Source: Bacteroidaceae bacterium (lineage in GTDB: Bacteria > Bacteroidota > Bacteroidia > Bacteroidales > Bacteroidaceae). Taken from it: a stretch of 37,997 nucleotides of DNA. The position numbers were made by a program, and so were the translations under genes. A model generated the notes under the pieces. The model made no database searches and was not told where the DNA came from. It was given only the letters and a program-made list of their open reading frames with translations. This document shows, in pieces, positions 8,583-21,002 of the stretch (the stretch's first letter is position 1; each line of letters begins with the position of its first letter). The DNA is taken from positions 1 to 37,997 of the forward strand of contig JAGCLA010000010.1 in NCBI GenBank assembly GCA_017647225.1, written 5' to 3'.

Positions 8583-10436
8583 ATGATAGAAACAATTGTC
8601 GTATTATTCATTTCGGTAGCATTTTTCATAAGTGGCAAGCTGCGTTCCGATATAGTGGCTCTTTGTGCGCTTGTAACTTTGATGTTGCTCGGTATCTTGA
8701 CCCCAGAAGAGGCTCTGTCGGGCTTTTCAAGTAATGTCATTATAATGATGGTAGGCCTATTCGTTGTTGGTGGTGCCATATTCCAGACCGGTCTTGCCAA
8801 AATGATAAGTTCAAGGCTTATGAAGTTGGCAGGAACCAGTGAAACACGTCTGTTTGTGCTTGTAATGCTCGTTACCTCCTTGATGGGAGCTTTTGTCAGC
8901 AATACAGGTACTGTGGCGATAATGATTCCTATCGTTGTCAGCATGGCGATGAGCGTGAAAATGAACCCCGGTCGTCTGTTGATGCCGCTGGCTTTTGCAA
9001 GCAGTATGAGCGGTATGATGACACTTATCGGTACACCGCCCAACCTTGTCATAAACGAGGAACTTCTCTCGAATGGCTATGAAGGTCTTGGCTTCTTTAC
9101 ATTCTTGCCTGTAGGTCTTATCTGTGCGGCAGTCGGTACATTGCTGCTCTTGCCGTTGAGTAAGAAATTCCTTTCAAAGCCGGGTGCGTTGAGCGGGGCG
9201 AGTGCAAGCAGTGGCAAGTCGCTCAAATCGTTGGTCAAGGAGTATGGCATATCAAGCAATCTTCATCGTCTGCAGGTAAATGCAGGTTCGCTCGTGGTCG
9301 GAAAAATGATTGGCGAATTGGATATACGCAAGAATTACAGTCTGAATATCATCGAGGTGCGCCATATAGAGCGCAATCAGCGTAATCCTTTGTCAAAGAG
9401 CGTGGTGCAGCAGGCGGCTGATTCCGACACTGTGTTGCGTGCCGACGATATCCTTTACATTTCGGGTAGCGAGGCGATCGTAAAGGTATTTGCGGAAAAA
9501 TATAAATTGGAGATATTGCCCGACAACGACAATTCGACATCAAAGGCTCTTGACTTCTATGACATCGGTGTTGCTGAAATTGTTGTAATGTCATCGTCGT
9601 CGGTTGTGAACAAGACAATCAGAGAGGTCGAGTTCAGGTCGAAATACAATGTCAGCGTGCTTGGTATATGCCGCAAGAATAAATATATATTGCAGGGTAT
9701 CGTAGATGAAACAATACATACGGGTGACGTGCTCTTGGTTCAGGGTACATGGAACAATATCGCAAATCTTGAGAAGGAGACATCGGAGTGGATTGTTGTG
9801 GGCCGTCCTCTTGAAGAGGCTGCAAAGGTTACTTTGGACTATAAAGCTCCTGTTGCTGCGGTCATAATGTTGGGTATGGTTGCAGTCATGGTATTTGACT
9901 TTATTCCCGTAGCTCCTGTTACTGCAGTCTTGATAGCAGCATTGCTTATGGTGCTTACAGGGTGTTTCCGCAATGTTGAAGCGGCTTATAAAACAATAAA
10001 TTGGGAAAGTATAGTGCTTATTGCGGCAATGATGCCTATGTCGGTCGCTTTGCAGAAGACCGGTGTATCGGCATGGATATCAAATGCTTTGGTTTCGAGT
10101 CTTGGCGGTTATAGTCCTTTGTTGCTGTTGGCAGGCGTATATTTTACCACATCGTTCATGACAATGTTCATAAGCAATACCGCAACAGCCGTACTTATGG
10201 CGCCGATAGCTATGACAAGTGCCGTTCAGATAGGTGTAAGCCCAGTGCCTATGCTCTTTGCGGTAACGCTGGGTGCAAGCCTTTGCTTTGCTTCACCTTT
10301 CTCTACACCGCCTAATGCTCTTGTTATGCCGGCCGGTCAGTATAAGTTCTCCGACTATGTCAAGGTTGGTTTGCCTTTGCAGATAATACTCGGCATAGTA
10401 ATGATTCTTGTTTTGCCTTTGTTGTTCCCGTTTTGA
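8583..10436 (+). CDS. SLC13/DASS-type permease with two TrkA_C (RCK_C) domains
   Basis: 617 residues. The N-terminal half of the transporter carries SNTGT at 106-110 and GTPPN at 150-154. The C-terminal half repeats the pattern with SNTAT near 530 and FSTPPN near 573. These paired S-N-T/TPPN motifs are the sodium and substrate sites of the divalent-anion:Na+ symporter (SLC13) family. Between the halves, roughly residues 220-400, lie two cytoplasmic TrkA_C-like domains (VVGKMIGELDIRKNYSLNII and NKTIREVEFRSKYNVSVLGI), which in relatives bind small ligands and may gate transport. Substrate cannot be read from sequence: sulfate, dicarboxylates and other anions are all possible. It stands alone between divergent tamB and the sigma-54 regulator, with its own promoter. 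Confidence 0.88.
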   Translation: MIETIVVLFISVAFFISGKLRSDIVALCALVTLMLLGILTPEEALSGFSSNVIIMMVGLFVVGGAIFQTGLAKMISSRLMKLAGTSETRLFVLVMLVTSLMGAFVSNTGTVAIMIPIVVSMAMSVKMNPGRLLMPLAFASSMSGMMTLIGTPPNLVINEELLSNGYEGLGFFTFLPVGLICAAVGTLLLLPLSKKFLSKPGALSGASASSGKSLKSLVKEYGISSNLHRLQVNAGSLVVGKMIGELDIRKNYSLNIIEVRHIERNQRNPLSKSVVQQAADSDTVLRADDILYISGSEAIVKVFAEKYKLEILPDNDNSTSKALDFYDIGVAEIVVMSSSSVVNKTIREVEFRSKYNVSVLGICRKNKYILQGIVDETIHTGDVLLVQGTWNNIANLEKETSEWIVVGRPLEEAAKVTLDYKAPVAAVIMLGMVAVMVFDFIPVAPVTAVLIAALLMVLTGCFRNVEAAYKTINWESIVLIAAMMPMSVALQKTGVSAWISNALVSSLGGYSPLLLLAGVYFTTSFMTMFISNTATAVLMAPIAMTSAVQIGVSPVPMLFAVTLGASLCFASPFSTPPNALVMPAGQYKFSDYVKVGLPLQIILGIVMILVLPLLFPF

Positions 10437-10456
10437 TTGGATAAAAAATAATATGC

Positions 10457-10473
10457 CAAAATTGCATATTTTG
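10457..10473 (+). terminator. Weak hairpin after the SLC13 gene
   Basis: CAAAAT/ATTTTG, a 6-bp stem with a TGCAT loop, is followed after three bases by TTTT. It overlaps the promoter of the next operon, so it might equally be an operator. Low certainty. Confidence 0.3.
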
Positions 10474-10493
10474 CTCTTTTATATGTAATTTTG
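10462..10493 (+). promoter_or_regulatory. Promoter of the sigma-54 activator-lptE-TPR-secG operon
   Basis: TTG at 10462-10464 is followed after 21 bases by TAATTTTG (10486-10493), a full match to TAnnTTTG. The -7 element ends 18 bases before the ATG at 10512. Confidence 0.6.
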
Positions 10494-10511
10494 TCAGCAA
10501 ATTGAATAGTG

Positions 10512-11753
10512 ATGAATGTTACGGAGGTACAGAATGTAAAGCAGCAATTCGGTATAATCGGTAATGACCCTGCATTGTTGAGGGCCATAGATACGGCCAT
10601 TCAGGTTGCTCAGACCGATTTGACGGTGCTCATAACAGGTGAGAGTGGTGTGGGAAAAGAGTTCTTTCCTAAAATTATTCATTCCAACAGTATAAGAAAG
10701 CACGGTAAATATATAGCTGTGAACTGTGGCGCAATTCCTGAAGGAACAATCGATTCAGAATTGTTCGGTCATGTGAAAGGTGCTTTTACAGGCGCGGTGA
10801 ATGAACGTAAGGGATATTTCAGCGAAGCCAATGGCGGAACTATTTTCCTTGATGAGGTAGCAGAATTGCCAATGTCAACACAAGCCCGTCTGTTGCGTGT
10901 GCTGGAGAATGGCGAGTTTTTGCGTGTGGGCTCATCTGACGTGGAAAAGACCGATGTGCGCATAGTGTGTGCAACAAACGTGAATCTTGTTGAAGCAATA
11001 GCGGACGGACGTTTCCGCGAGGATTTGTATTACCGTTTGAACACTGTGCCCATAAACGTGCCACCATTGCGCAAGCGTGGCGAAGATGTCGTGTTGCTGT
11101 TCATGAAGTTCTGTATGGATTTTGCATCGAAGTATAAAGTTCCCAAAGTTCAGCTCGACGCAAGTGCGAAATCTGCGATAATGGGTTATTCCTGGCCGGG
11201 AAATATACGACAGTTGAAGAATATCGCAGAGCAGGTGTCGATACTCGAACTTAACCGCGATGTGAATGGCGATGTAATCTCGCATTATTTGCCAAAAGAA
11301 CAGAAAAGCAATCTCCCGATGTTTGCAGGGCAGCATGCCGATAAAAAGAGTTTCGAAAGCGAACGCGAAATACTTTATAGCGTGTTGTTCGATATGCGTC
11401 GAGATATCACGGATTTGAAAAAACAACTTGAGAGCCTCAGAATGTCGCATCAGGAGAAGGATACCCATGTGGCGTATTATCCGTCAGCACAGTATGCCGA
11501 AGCTCAAGAGGTCGCGTTGGTTCAGCATCCGTCGCAGCCTTATCAGATACCGGTATCTCAGGAACGCTTTGAGCCTTCGGCAAGCCTCGTTGAAGAGTAT
11601 GTCGAAGAGACATTGTCGCTCGATGATATGGAAAAGAAAGCTATATTGTCTGCGCTTGAGCGCAATAAGGGCAAGCGAAGAAATGCTGCTAAAGAGTTGA
11701 ATATATCTGAACGTACATTGTATAGAAAAATAAAGGAATATGGCATTGAATAA
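10512..11753 (+). CDS. Sigma-54-dependent activator (AAA+ and Fis-type HTH, no receiver domain)
   Basis: 413 residues. Walker A GESGVGKE at 43-50, the sigma-54 contact loop GAFTGA at 90-95, and Walker B GGTIFLDEV near 109-116 are intact. This is therefore a functional-looking bacterial enhancer-binding protein that uses ATP to open sigma-54 promoters. The C-terminus holds a Fis-type helix-turn-helix (RRNAAKELNISERTLYRKI). There is no N-terminal response-regulator or sensor domain, so control may come through expression or a partner protein. A GTG at 10509 precedes the chosen ATG in frame. The last 14 bases overlap lptE. Its operon with lptE, a TPR gene and secG suggests an envelope role; I recall this order as conserved in Bacteroides. 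I saw no sigma-54 promoter in the window. Confidence 0.92.
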   Translation: MNVTEVQNVKQQFGIIGNDPALLRAIDTAIQVAQTDLTVLITGESGVGKEFFPKIIHSNSIRKHGKYIAVNCGAIPEGTIDSELFGHVKGAFTGAVNERKGYFSEANGGTIFLDEVAELPMSTQARLLRVLENGEFLRVGSSDVEKTDVRIVCATNVNLVEAIADGRFREDLYYRLNTVPINVPPLRKRGEDVVLLFMKFCMDFASKYKVPKVQLDASAKSAIMGYSWPGNIRQLKNIAEQVSILELNRDVNGDVISHYLPKEQKSNLPMFAGQHADKKSFESEREILYSVLFDMRRDITDLKKQLESLRMSHQEKDTHVAYYPSAQYAEAQEVALVQHPSQPYQIPVSQERFEPSASLVEEYVEETLSLDDMEKKAILSALERNKGKRRNAAKELNISERTLYRKIKEYGIE

Positions 11754-12267
11754 AGTTGTTAAGGCTTTCAGGCTGCATCTTTTGGTGTTGTTGCTATTTG
11801 TTGCCGTCGGTTGTACCGTGAGCTACAAATTTACAGGTGCGTCAATCGATTACAACAAGGTGAAGACGATTTCAATGAAGCAGTTTCAGAATCGTGCCCC
11901 ATATCAGTGGGCTCCTATGGCAACAATGTTTAACGAGGAGCTGAACAATGCATTTGTCCAGCAGACGAAGTTGCAACAGGTACAGCGTGGAGGCGACTTG
12001 GAACTTGACGGTGAAATTGTTGCATATGACCAGTTCAATAAGTCAATATCATCTTCGGGTTATTCTTCTTTGGTGCAGTTGAAACTGACTATAAATGTGC
12101 GTTTTACCAATAATACAAACCACGAAGAGGACTTTGAGCGCCAGTTTAGTGCAACACGTGATTTCGATGCGGCCCAGTCGCTCGATTCTGTGCAGGAAGA
12201 CCTTGTGGGTCAGATGATAAAGGAGATAGTGGAATCTATATTCAACGCTGCGGTGGCGAACTGGTAA
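11740..12267 (+). CDS. lptE: LptE-like lipopolysaccharide assembly lipoprotein
   Basis: 175 residues. A signal peptide of about 24 residues ends in the lipobox VAVGC (Cys25). The body has YKFTGASIDYNKVKTISMKQF followed by beta strands and a helix, matching the Bacteroidetes LptE family. LptE plugs the LptD barrel and helps place lipopolysaccharide in the outer leaflet. The ATG overlaps the end of the upstream regulator gene by 14 bases, and the TPR gene begins six bases after its stop, so it sits inside a tight operon. lptD itself is not in the window. The call rests on the lipobox, size, operon context and the conserved first strands. Confidence 0.8.
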   Translation: MALNKVVKAFRLHLLVLLLFVAVGCTVSYKFTGASIDYNKVKTISMKQFQNRAPYQWAPMATMFNEELNNAFVQQTKLQQVQRGGDLELDGEIVAYDQFNKSISSSGYSSLVQLKLTINVRFTNNTNHEEDFERQFSATRDFDAAQSLDSVQEDLVGQMIKEIVESIFNAAVANW

Positions 12268-12273
12268 TTTTGT

Positions 12274-12984
12274 ATGGAAAAACTGTCGCACTACATATCG
12301 CATCCCGAACTGCTTGACAGGAATACTCTGTACGAACTGCGTATTATGGTTCGTAAGTATCCCTATTTCGATGTTGCGCGTATTCTGATGCTGATGAATC
12401 TCTATATCCTGCACGATATTGAATTCGGCAAGGAGCTGCGTAAGGCGGCATTGTTCCTGAAGAATCGTTGGCCTTTGTTTGAGATGATTTCCGGATACGG
12501 CGACGACGAAGAGAGTAAATTATTGCAGGAAAATCCGGCTATTGACAGGACCATGTCCTTGATAGACTCGTTCCTCGGTACGTTGCCCGAAGATTCTTTT
12601 TCTCTCGAAGCGGAAACGGTTGCAGCTGTCGATTATGTGTCGGCCTATCTTAAAGAGGGGAGTGTGCCTTCGTCTGCTCCGGCTTTGCGTGGTCAGGATA
12701 TAATAGACGAATTTCTTGCAGGCGGTAATGAGCGTATAACTATAGACCTGAGTGATGACTCGGAAGATACGGGTGCTCAATCTCAAGATGTTCATGATGT
12801 GCCGGTAGCCGAAAATTCATTCTTTACCGAAACGCTTGCGAATATTTACATCAAACAAGGTAAATATGAGAAAGCGCTTGAAATTATTCAGCGATTATGT
12901 TTGGAATATCCGAATAAAAATCGTTACTTTGCAGACCAAATAAGATTTCTCGAAAAAATTATAAAATATACAAAAAGAAAATAA
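12274..12984 (+). CDS. TPR-type protein of unknown function in the lptE-secG operon
   Basis: 236 residues, no signal peptide. The N-terminal part is helical and begins with a conserved-looking segment (LSHYISHPELLDRNTLYELR, then MVRKYPYFDVARIL). The middle is acidic and probably flexible (DLSDDSEDTG near residues 153-167). The C-terminal 40 residues form a clear tetratricopeptide repeat (TLANIYIKQGKYEKALEIIQ). A helical scaffold binding other proteins is likely, but the partner is unknown. It is conserved between lptE and secG in Bacteroides relatives as far as I recall. It ends one base before the secG start. Confidence 0.7.
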   Translation: MEKLSHYISHPELLDRNTLYELRIMVRKYPYFDVARILMLMNLYILHDIEFGKELRKAALFLKNRWPLFEMISGYGDDEESKLLQENPAIDRTMSLIDSFLGTLPEDSFSLEAETVAAVDYVSAYLKEGSVPSSAPALRGQDIIDEFLAGGNERITIDLSDDSEDTGAQSQDVHDVPVAENSFFTETLANIYIKQGKYEKALEIIQRLCLEYPNKNRYFADQIRFLEKIIKYTKRK

Positions 12985-12985
12985 T

Positions 12986-13294
12986 ATGTATTTGCTTTGT
13001 GTTTCGCTTATCGTTATCGTAGCGGTGCTTATGTGCTTGATAGTTCTTATTCAGAACTCTAAAGGTGGTGGTTTGGCTGCAGGATTTGCTTCTTCAAATC
13101 AGATTATGGGTGTTAGAAAGACTACCGACTTCCTTGAAAAGGCAACATGGACACTTGCAGGTCTAATGGTTGTTATAAGCATTTTGGCTGCTTATTCTCT
13201 CCCAAGAGCAACAACTGTTGATGCTTTTGACGCTCAGGCTACTGAGATGTATGAGACAGCTGCTGATAACGCAGAACTTCCTGTAGAGGAGTAA
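12986..13294 (+). CDS. secG: Preprotein translocase subunit SecG
   Basis: 102 residues with two membrane segments (about residues 2-22 and 54-70) separated by a loop carrying the family signature QNSKGGGLAAGF near 23-34. The acidic tail after residue 75 is typical of Bacteroidetes SecG. SecG belongs to the SecYEG channel in the inner membrane and helps SecA drive export. It is the last gene of the operon that starts with the sigma-54 activator and is followed by a strong terminator. Confidence 0.95.
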   Translation: MYLLCVSLIVIVAVLMCLIVLIQNSKGGGLAAGFASSNQIMGVRKTTDFLEKATWTLAGLMVVISILAAYSLPRATTVDAFDAQATEMYETAADNAELPVEE

Positions 13295-13315
13295 AAAAGA
13301 CTTTTTACGAAATAT

Positions 13316-13348
13316 AAGGCTGTGCTAAGAAATTAGCACAGCCTTTTT
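13316..13348 (+). terminator. Terminator after secG
   Basis: A perfect 13-bp stem AAGGCTGTGCTAA/TTAGCACAGCCTT with a GAAA tetraloop is followed by TTT (T-run 13344-13348), 22 bases after the secG stop. Confidence 0.92.
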
Positions 13349-13439
13349 GGGTTTGTATAGGGGTGTTCGTGAAAGTCGGTAATGCAACTGCTTGGTTTTT
13401 GGTATTGTTGTCTGCTGTGGAATAGAGTGTCGTGTTTTG

Positions 13440-13471
13440 TTTGCTTCTTTAATTTAAATTATATAAATTTG
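13440..13471 (+). promoter_or_regulatory. Promoter of the GH2 beta-galactosidase gene
   Basis: TTTG-like TTTG (13440-13443) is separated by 20 bases from TAAATTTG (13464-13471), matching the Bacteroidetes pattern. The ATG follows 36 bases later. The 13349-13439 stretch between the secG terminator and this promoter shows nothing further. Confidence 0.65.
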
Positions 13472-13501
13472 AAAACTGATATTGTAGATTTTTATAACTG
13501 A

Positions 13502-17821
<4,320 letters not shown>

Positions 17822-17842
17822 CAATAAGGTAAAACTTGTATG

Positions 17843-17880
17843 AAAAGGCAGTGCGCTCATGTGGGTGCATTGCCTTTTTT
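17843..17880 (+). terminator. Terminator after the GH2 gene
   Basis: A 12-bp stem AAAAGGCAGTGC/GCATTGCCTTTT with one G-U pair and a 12-base loop runs into TTTTTT, 21 bases after the stop codon. Confidence 0.85.
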
Positions 17881-17966
17881 GGTGTCGGTTTTTGTGAAAA
17901 TTTTTCTACAACCACATATTTTTATAAAAAAACATAAAAAAAAGATAAAAAATCAATATAAAGTAG

Positions 17967-17974
17967 TATCTTTG
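17967..17974 (+). promoter_or_regulatory. -7 element of the small lipoprotein gene
   Basis: TATCTTTG followed by CAAAAAA matches TAnnTTTG exactly. The upstream 60 bases are extremely A/T-rich with A-tracts (17930-17965), which may act as an UP-like element. A leader of about 70 bases follows. Confidence 0.65.
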
Positions 17975-18053
17975 CAAAAAATTTGAAAAAGAGGTTGCCG
18001 AAACGCTAGAAAGGGAGTAGGTAATTTATTAATAATTAATCATTTATATTGTT

Positions 18054-18260
18054 ATGAAGAAATTTTTCTATGTAGCAGTTATGGCTCTTGCTTTTGCAGC
18101 TTGTGGCAAAGCAACTCAGGAGAACGCAGTTGTTAACGCAACTGATATCGTTCCTGCAGCAGCAACAGAGGTTCTTCCAGCTGCAGCTCCTAGCGCTGAG
18201 AACGGTGGTAAGGTAGCTACTGAGGTAGTTCCTGGTGCTGTTAAAGAGGCTACTAAGTAA
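18054..18260 (+). CDS. Small lipoprotein, 68 residues
   Basis: A signal peptide with lipobox AFAAC (Cys17) leaves a mature lipoprotein of about 52 residues. The mature part is Ala/Val/Pro-rich with a loosely repeated V(V)PAA/VPGA pattern (IVPAAATEVLPAAAP, then VATEVVPGAVKEATK) and no recognisable domain. The codons are strongly biased to GCA/GCT, GTT/GTA and AAG/AAC, like the rplM-rpsI genes at the window end. Together with the A-tract promoter and terminator hairpins, this suggests high expression. It could be a small abundant envelope lipoprotein; I know no function for it and do not assign a family. Confidence 0.75.
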   Translation: MKKFFYVAVMALAFAACGKATQENAVVNATDIVPAAATEVLPAAAPSAENGGKVATEVVPGAVKEATK

Positions 18261-18274
18261 GAAGTTAGAAGTTC

Positions 18275-18304
18275 GTCAATCTCACTCTTTTGAGAGAGAT
18301 TGAC
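18275..18304 (+). terminator. Hairpin after the small lipoprotein gene
   Basis: A 9-bp stem GTCAATCTC/GAGATTGAC plus three inner pairs after an A-A mismatch, with a TTTT loop, 15 bases after the stop. A CTTCTTTTT run follows seven bases later. Confidence 0.6.
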
Positions 18305-18361
18305 ACTATACTTCTTTTTATGACATTAATACTCCGCATGGAGTTGTACTATAAAAATAGG

Positions 18362-18385
18362 GAGGTTGCATTTGGTTGCAACCTC
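18362..18385 (+). terminator. Second hairpin after the small lipoprotein gene
   Basis: GAGGTTGCA/TGCAACCTC, 9 bp extendable with G-U pairs, and a six-base loop. A moderate T-rich stretch follows. It probably backs up the hairpin at 18275. Confidence 0.5.
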
Positions 18386-18452
18386 TCTGTTTGTATAATA
18401 TGTTTCTTTTTGGAGGATTTTTATGCTTTTATTAAAGCAAATATCTCGCGAA

Positions 18453-18483
18453 TTTGCTCAAAAATAAAAAATATATAACTTTG
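18453..18483 (+). promoter_or_regulatory. Promoter of the BspA-like lipoprotein gene
   Basis: TTTG (18453-18456), 19 bases, then TAACTTTG (18476-18483) followed by CA, a textbook match to the Bacteroidetes housekeeping promoter. It decides that translation starts at 18555/18561 rather than at an upstream in-frame TTG (18489). Confidence 0.75.
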
Positions 18484-18560
18484 CAGAGTTGTTATGCAGT
18501 TGGCGATTGTATGGCAATGATTGTTTTTGGTTGAGTATTAATAAATTAATAAATATGTTT

Positions 18561-19532
18561 ATGAAGAAACTATTCCTGCTTTTTGCATTATTGGTATCGA
18601 TAAGTTTCGTTTCGTGTAAAAATTCGGGTGATAATGTCGGTGGAGCCGGTGGCGGAACAGGCTCCGGTCCTCATTTGCCTTGTATAATGTATTATACAAC
18701 AACAGATGACCAGGCTCTTTCTTTTGAAGGTGTCGATACATTGGCTCTGTTCGGTGCAAATTTTATCTCAAATATATGTGAAGACGGTTATGGAGTTATA
18801 ACCTTTGAAGATGATGTTGTGTCTATAGCTCAAAACGCCTTCGTTCGCAATAAAAAGCTTGTTACAATAGAAATACCAAACACGGTAAAGAGCATCGGTG
18901 ATGCCGCTTTCTATGGTTGTTCTTCTCTATTGTCGGTAAAACTGTCCGACAAGTTGGAGAGCATTGGTAATGAGGCTTTTGAAAAATGTGAAAAGCTTGA
19001 ATCGGTTGTTATTCCCAATTCGGTTAAAACAATCGAAGACGATGTGTTTACCGACTGCACCTCTCTTAAGAGTGTAACAATAGGAAACAGTGTAAAGAAA
19101 ATCGGTGATAAGGTTTTTGCAGGGTGTTCTGCTTTGACAAATGTGGTAATTCCTGATGCTGTTGAGAGCATTGGTATTTTTGCCTTTTCGGGTTGCACAA
19201 AAATGGAAAGTGTCAAACTTCCCGCAAAGCTTAAAAATGTCAGCGAGGCAATGTTCTCAAGCTGTACTTCGCTTTCAGATGTTGTAATTCCCGAGGGTGT
19301 TGAGAGTATTGATGGTTTTGCTTTCAGTGTTTGTGAGAATCTGGTGAGCATAACAATTCCCAAAAGTGTCAAGAGCGTTGGAGATTATGCATTCTTGGGT
19401 TGTTCGAACCTTGCCGAGGTGCATATAAGCGATAAGGCAAGCTGGGACGCTATAGCATGGGGCGAAATGGCAAATCCACTTGAATTGGGTAGCGCAAAAC
19501 TCTATTTGAACGGCGAAGAGGTTTTGGAGTAA
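18561..19532 (+). CDS. BspA-like leucine-rich repeat (LRR_5) lipoprotein
   Basis: 323 residues from the chosen ATG; an ATG two codons earlier at 18555 is the alternative. The signal peptide MKKLFLLFALLVSISFVSC has its lipobox at Cys19 and is followed by a Gly-rich linker (GGAGGGTGSG). From about residue 75 there are at least eight repeats of about 23 residues with the LRR_5 pattern I(P/G)xSVxxIGxxAFxGCxxLxxVxI, as in BspA of Tannerella and many gut Bacteroidales. The fold is a solenoid used for binding host or bacterial ligands, probably outside the outer membrane; no ligand can be read from it. The last repeat ends in WDAIAWGEMANPL. The gene has its own promoter and terminator. Confidence 0.88.
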   Translation: MKKLFLLFALLVSISFVSCKNSGDNVGGAGGGTGSGPHLPCIMYYTTTDDQALSFEGVDTLALFGANFISNICEDGYGVITFEDDVVSIAQNAFVRNKKLVTIEIPNTVKSIGDAAFYGCSSLLSVKLSDKLESIGNEAFEKCEKLESVVIPNSVKTIEDDVFTDCTSLKSVTIGNSVKKIGDKVFAGCSALTNVVIPDAVESIGIFAFSGCTKMESVKLPAKLKNVSEAMFSSCTSLSDVVIPEGVESIDGFAFSVCENLVSITIPKSVKSVGDYAFLGCSNLAEVHISDKASWDAIAWGEMANPLELGSAKLYLNGEEVLE

Positions 19533-19552
19533 TAAAATATAACAGTTGATAT

Positions 19553-19585
19553 AAGGGCTATACTACGTATAGCTCTTATTTTTTT
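19553..19585 (+). terminator. Terminator after the BspA-like lipoprotein gene
   Basis: A 10-bp stem AAGGGCTATA/TATAGCTCTT (one G-U pair) with loop CTACG and a following A-T7 run, 20 bases after the stop. Confidence 0.85.
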
Positions 19586-19663
19586 GATTTTTCTGTTTCT
19601 CTATTTCAGAAAAAGATACTATTTTCGCGTAAGTTTGGCGATAAATCCCAGACAACTCTGCAA

Positions 19664-20998
19664 ATGATTGATAAAACAGTATTCAAAGATAAAAAGGCTG
19701 TATATTACACCCTTGGATGTAAACTTAATTTCTCGGAAACGGCAACGATAGAACGTCAGCTTCAAAATGCCGGCATACGTACCGCAAAACGTGGTGAAAA
19801 AGCCGATATATGCATCGTGAACAGTTGCGCCGTTACACAGGAGGCCGAAAAGAAGTGTCGTCAGGCTATTCATAAATTGGTGCGTCAGCACCCCGGAGCG
19901 TATGTTGTCGTTACAGGCTGTTATGCCCAGCTGTCAGCCGAAAAGCTCTCAAAGGAGTTTGGCGTTGATGTTGTGCTTGGTGTTGAAAAGAAAGGCGATA
20001 TACTCGAATATCTCGGAAATCTGGAAAAACACAACGATGGCGGCGAGTGGTATGCGTGTCCTACAAAGGACGTGCGTAACTTTGTTCCCTCATGCTCGCG
20101 TGGTGACCGTACCCGCTATTTCCTGAAAGTGCAGGACGGTTGTGATTATTTCTGTACCTACTGCACAATTCCGTTTGCGCGCGGCCGTAGCCGTAATCCA
20201 AAAGTTGAAGAACTTGTTGCTCAAGCGCAGATGGCAGCCGGCGAGGGTGGAAAGGAAATCGTTATTACGGGAGTCAATATAGGTGACTTCGGAAAATCGA
20301 CAGGCGAAAGTTTTGTTTCGCTTGTAAAGGCTCTCGATACAGTTGAGGGTATATCGCGTTATCGTATCTCGTCAATCGAGCCGAACTTGCTGACTGACGA
20401 GATAATCGAATACGTGTCTGAATCCCGTGCCTTCATGCCTCATTTCCATATTCCGTTGCAGGCAGGAAGCGACGAGGTGCTCAAGCTGATGCATCGCCGT
20501 TACGATACAGCGCTTTTTGCAACCAAGATAGCCAAAGTGAAGGAGGTGATGCCCGACGCGTTTATCGGAGTCGATGTCATTGTAGGTACTCGTGGTGAGA
20601 GTGATGAACTGTTTGAACAGGCATATAACTTCATTAAGGGACTTGATATTTCGCAATTGCATGTCTTCAGCTATTCCGAACGTCCTGGAACACAGGCGCT
20701 GAAGATTGACGGCGCTGTGCCACCTGCCGAGAAACATCGTCGTAGTCAGTTACTGATAGCCCTGAGCGAAGAAAAACGTCTTGCCTTTTATGAACGTCAT
20801 ATAGGCAAGGAGGCTGTTGTGCTGTTTGAAAAACCACGTACAGGTATGCCTATGGGTGGCTTTACCGAAAACTATATAAGAGTTGAAACAGCCTCTGATG
20901 CGTCGCTTGTGAATAGATTGGTGCGCGTCAAGCTTGGTGGGTTCAATGAAGATAAGTCGGCTTTGGTTGCCGAACAGATAATAGGCTTTGTCGAATAA
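19664..20998 (+). CDS. mtaB: tRNA t6A37 methylthiotransferase MtaB
   Basis: 444 residues, normal for MtaB, a radical-SAM enzyme that converts t6A at position 37 of tRNAs reading ANN codons to ms2t6A. The N-terminal UPF0004 domain supplies three cysteines for the second cluster: Cys19 (TLGCKLN), Cys55 (NSCAVT) and Cys86 (TGCYAQ). The radical-SAM CxxxCxxC is Cys160, Cys164, Cys167 (CDYFCTYC). A short TRAM-like C-terminus (about 385-444) follows. The TLGCKLN start motif rather than MiaB's TYGCQMN supports MtaB. A possible -7 element TATTTTCG lies at 19620-19627. The next gene starts four bases after its stop. Confidence 0.93.
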   Translation: MIDKTVFKDKKAVYYTLGCKLNFSETATIERQLQNAGIRTAKRGEKADICIVNSCAVTQEAEKKCRQAIHKLVRQHPGAYVVVTGCYAQLSAEKLSKEFGVDVVLGVEKKGDILEYLGNLEKHNDGGEWYACPTKDVRNFVPSCSRGDRTRYFLKVQDGCDYFCTYCTIPFARGRSRNPKVEELVAQAQMAAGEGGKEIVITGVNIGDFGKSTGESFVSLVKALDTVEGISRYRISSIEPNLLTDEIIEYVSESRAFMPHFHIPLQAGSDEVLKLMHRRYDTALFATKIAKVKEVMPDAFIGVDVIVGTRGESDELFEQAYNFIKGLDISQLHVFSYSERPGTQALKIDGAVPPAEKHRRSQLLIALSEEKRLAFYERHIGKEAVVLFEKPRTGMPMGGFTENYIRVETASDASLVNRLVRVKLGGFNEDKSALVAEQIIGFVE

Positions 20999-21002
20999 TG
21001 TC

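Noticed and set aside
13068-13092. Possible sigma-54 promoter (GGCTGCAGGATTTGC)
   Set aside because: GG-to-GC spacing is wrong by one and it lies inside secG.
18290-18478. 62-residue frame between the small lipoprotein and the BspA-like gene
   Set aside because: Covers two terminator hairpins and the next promoter, has no recognisable features and no promoter of its own.
20988-21002. Earlier TTG start for the GT2 gene
   Set aside because: Would overlap mtaB; the ATG at 21003 gives the canonical N-terminus.
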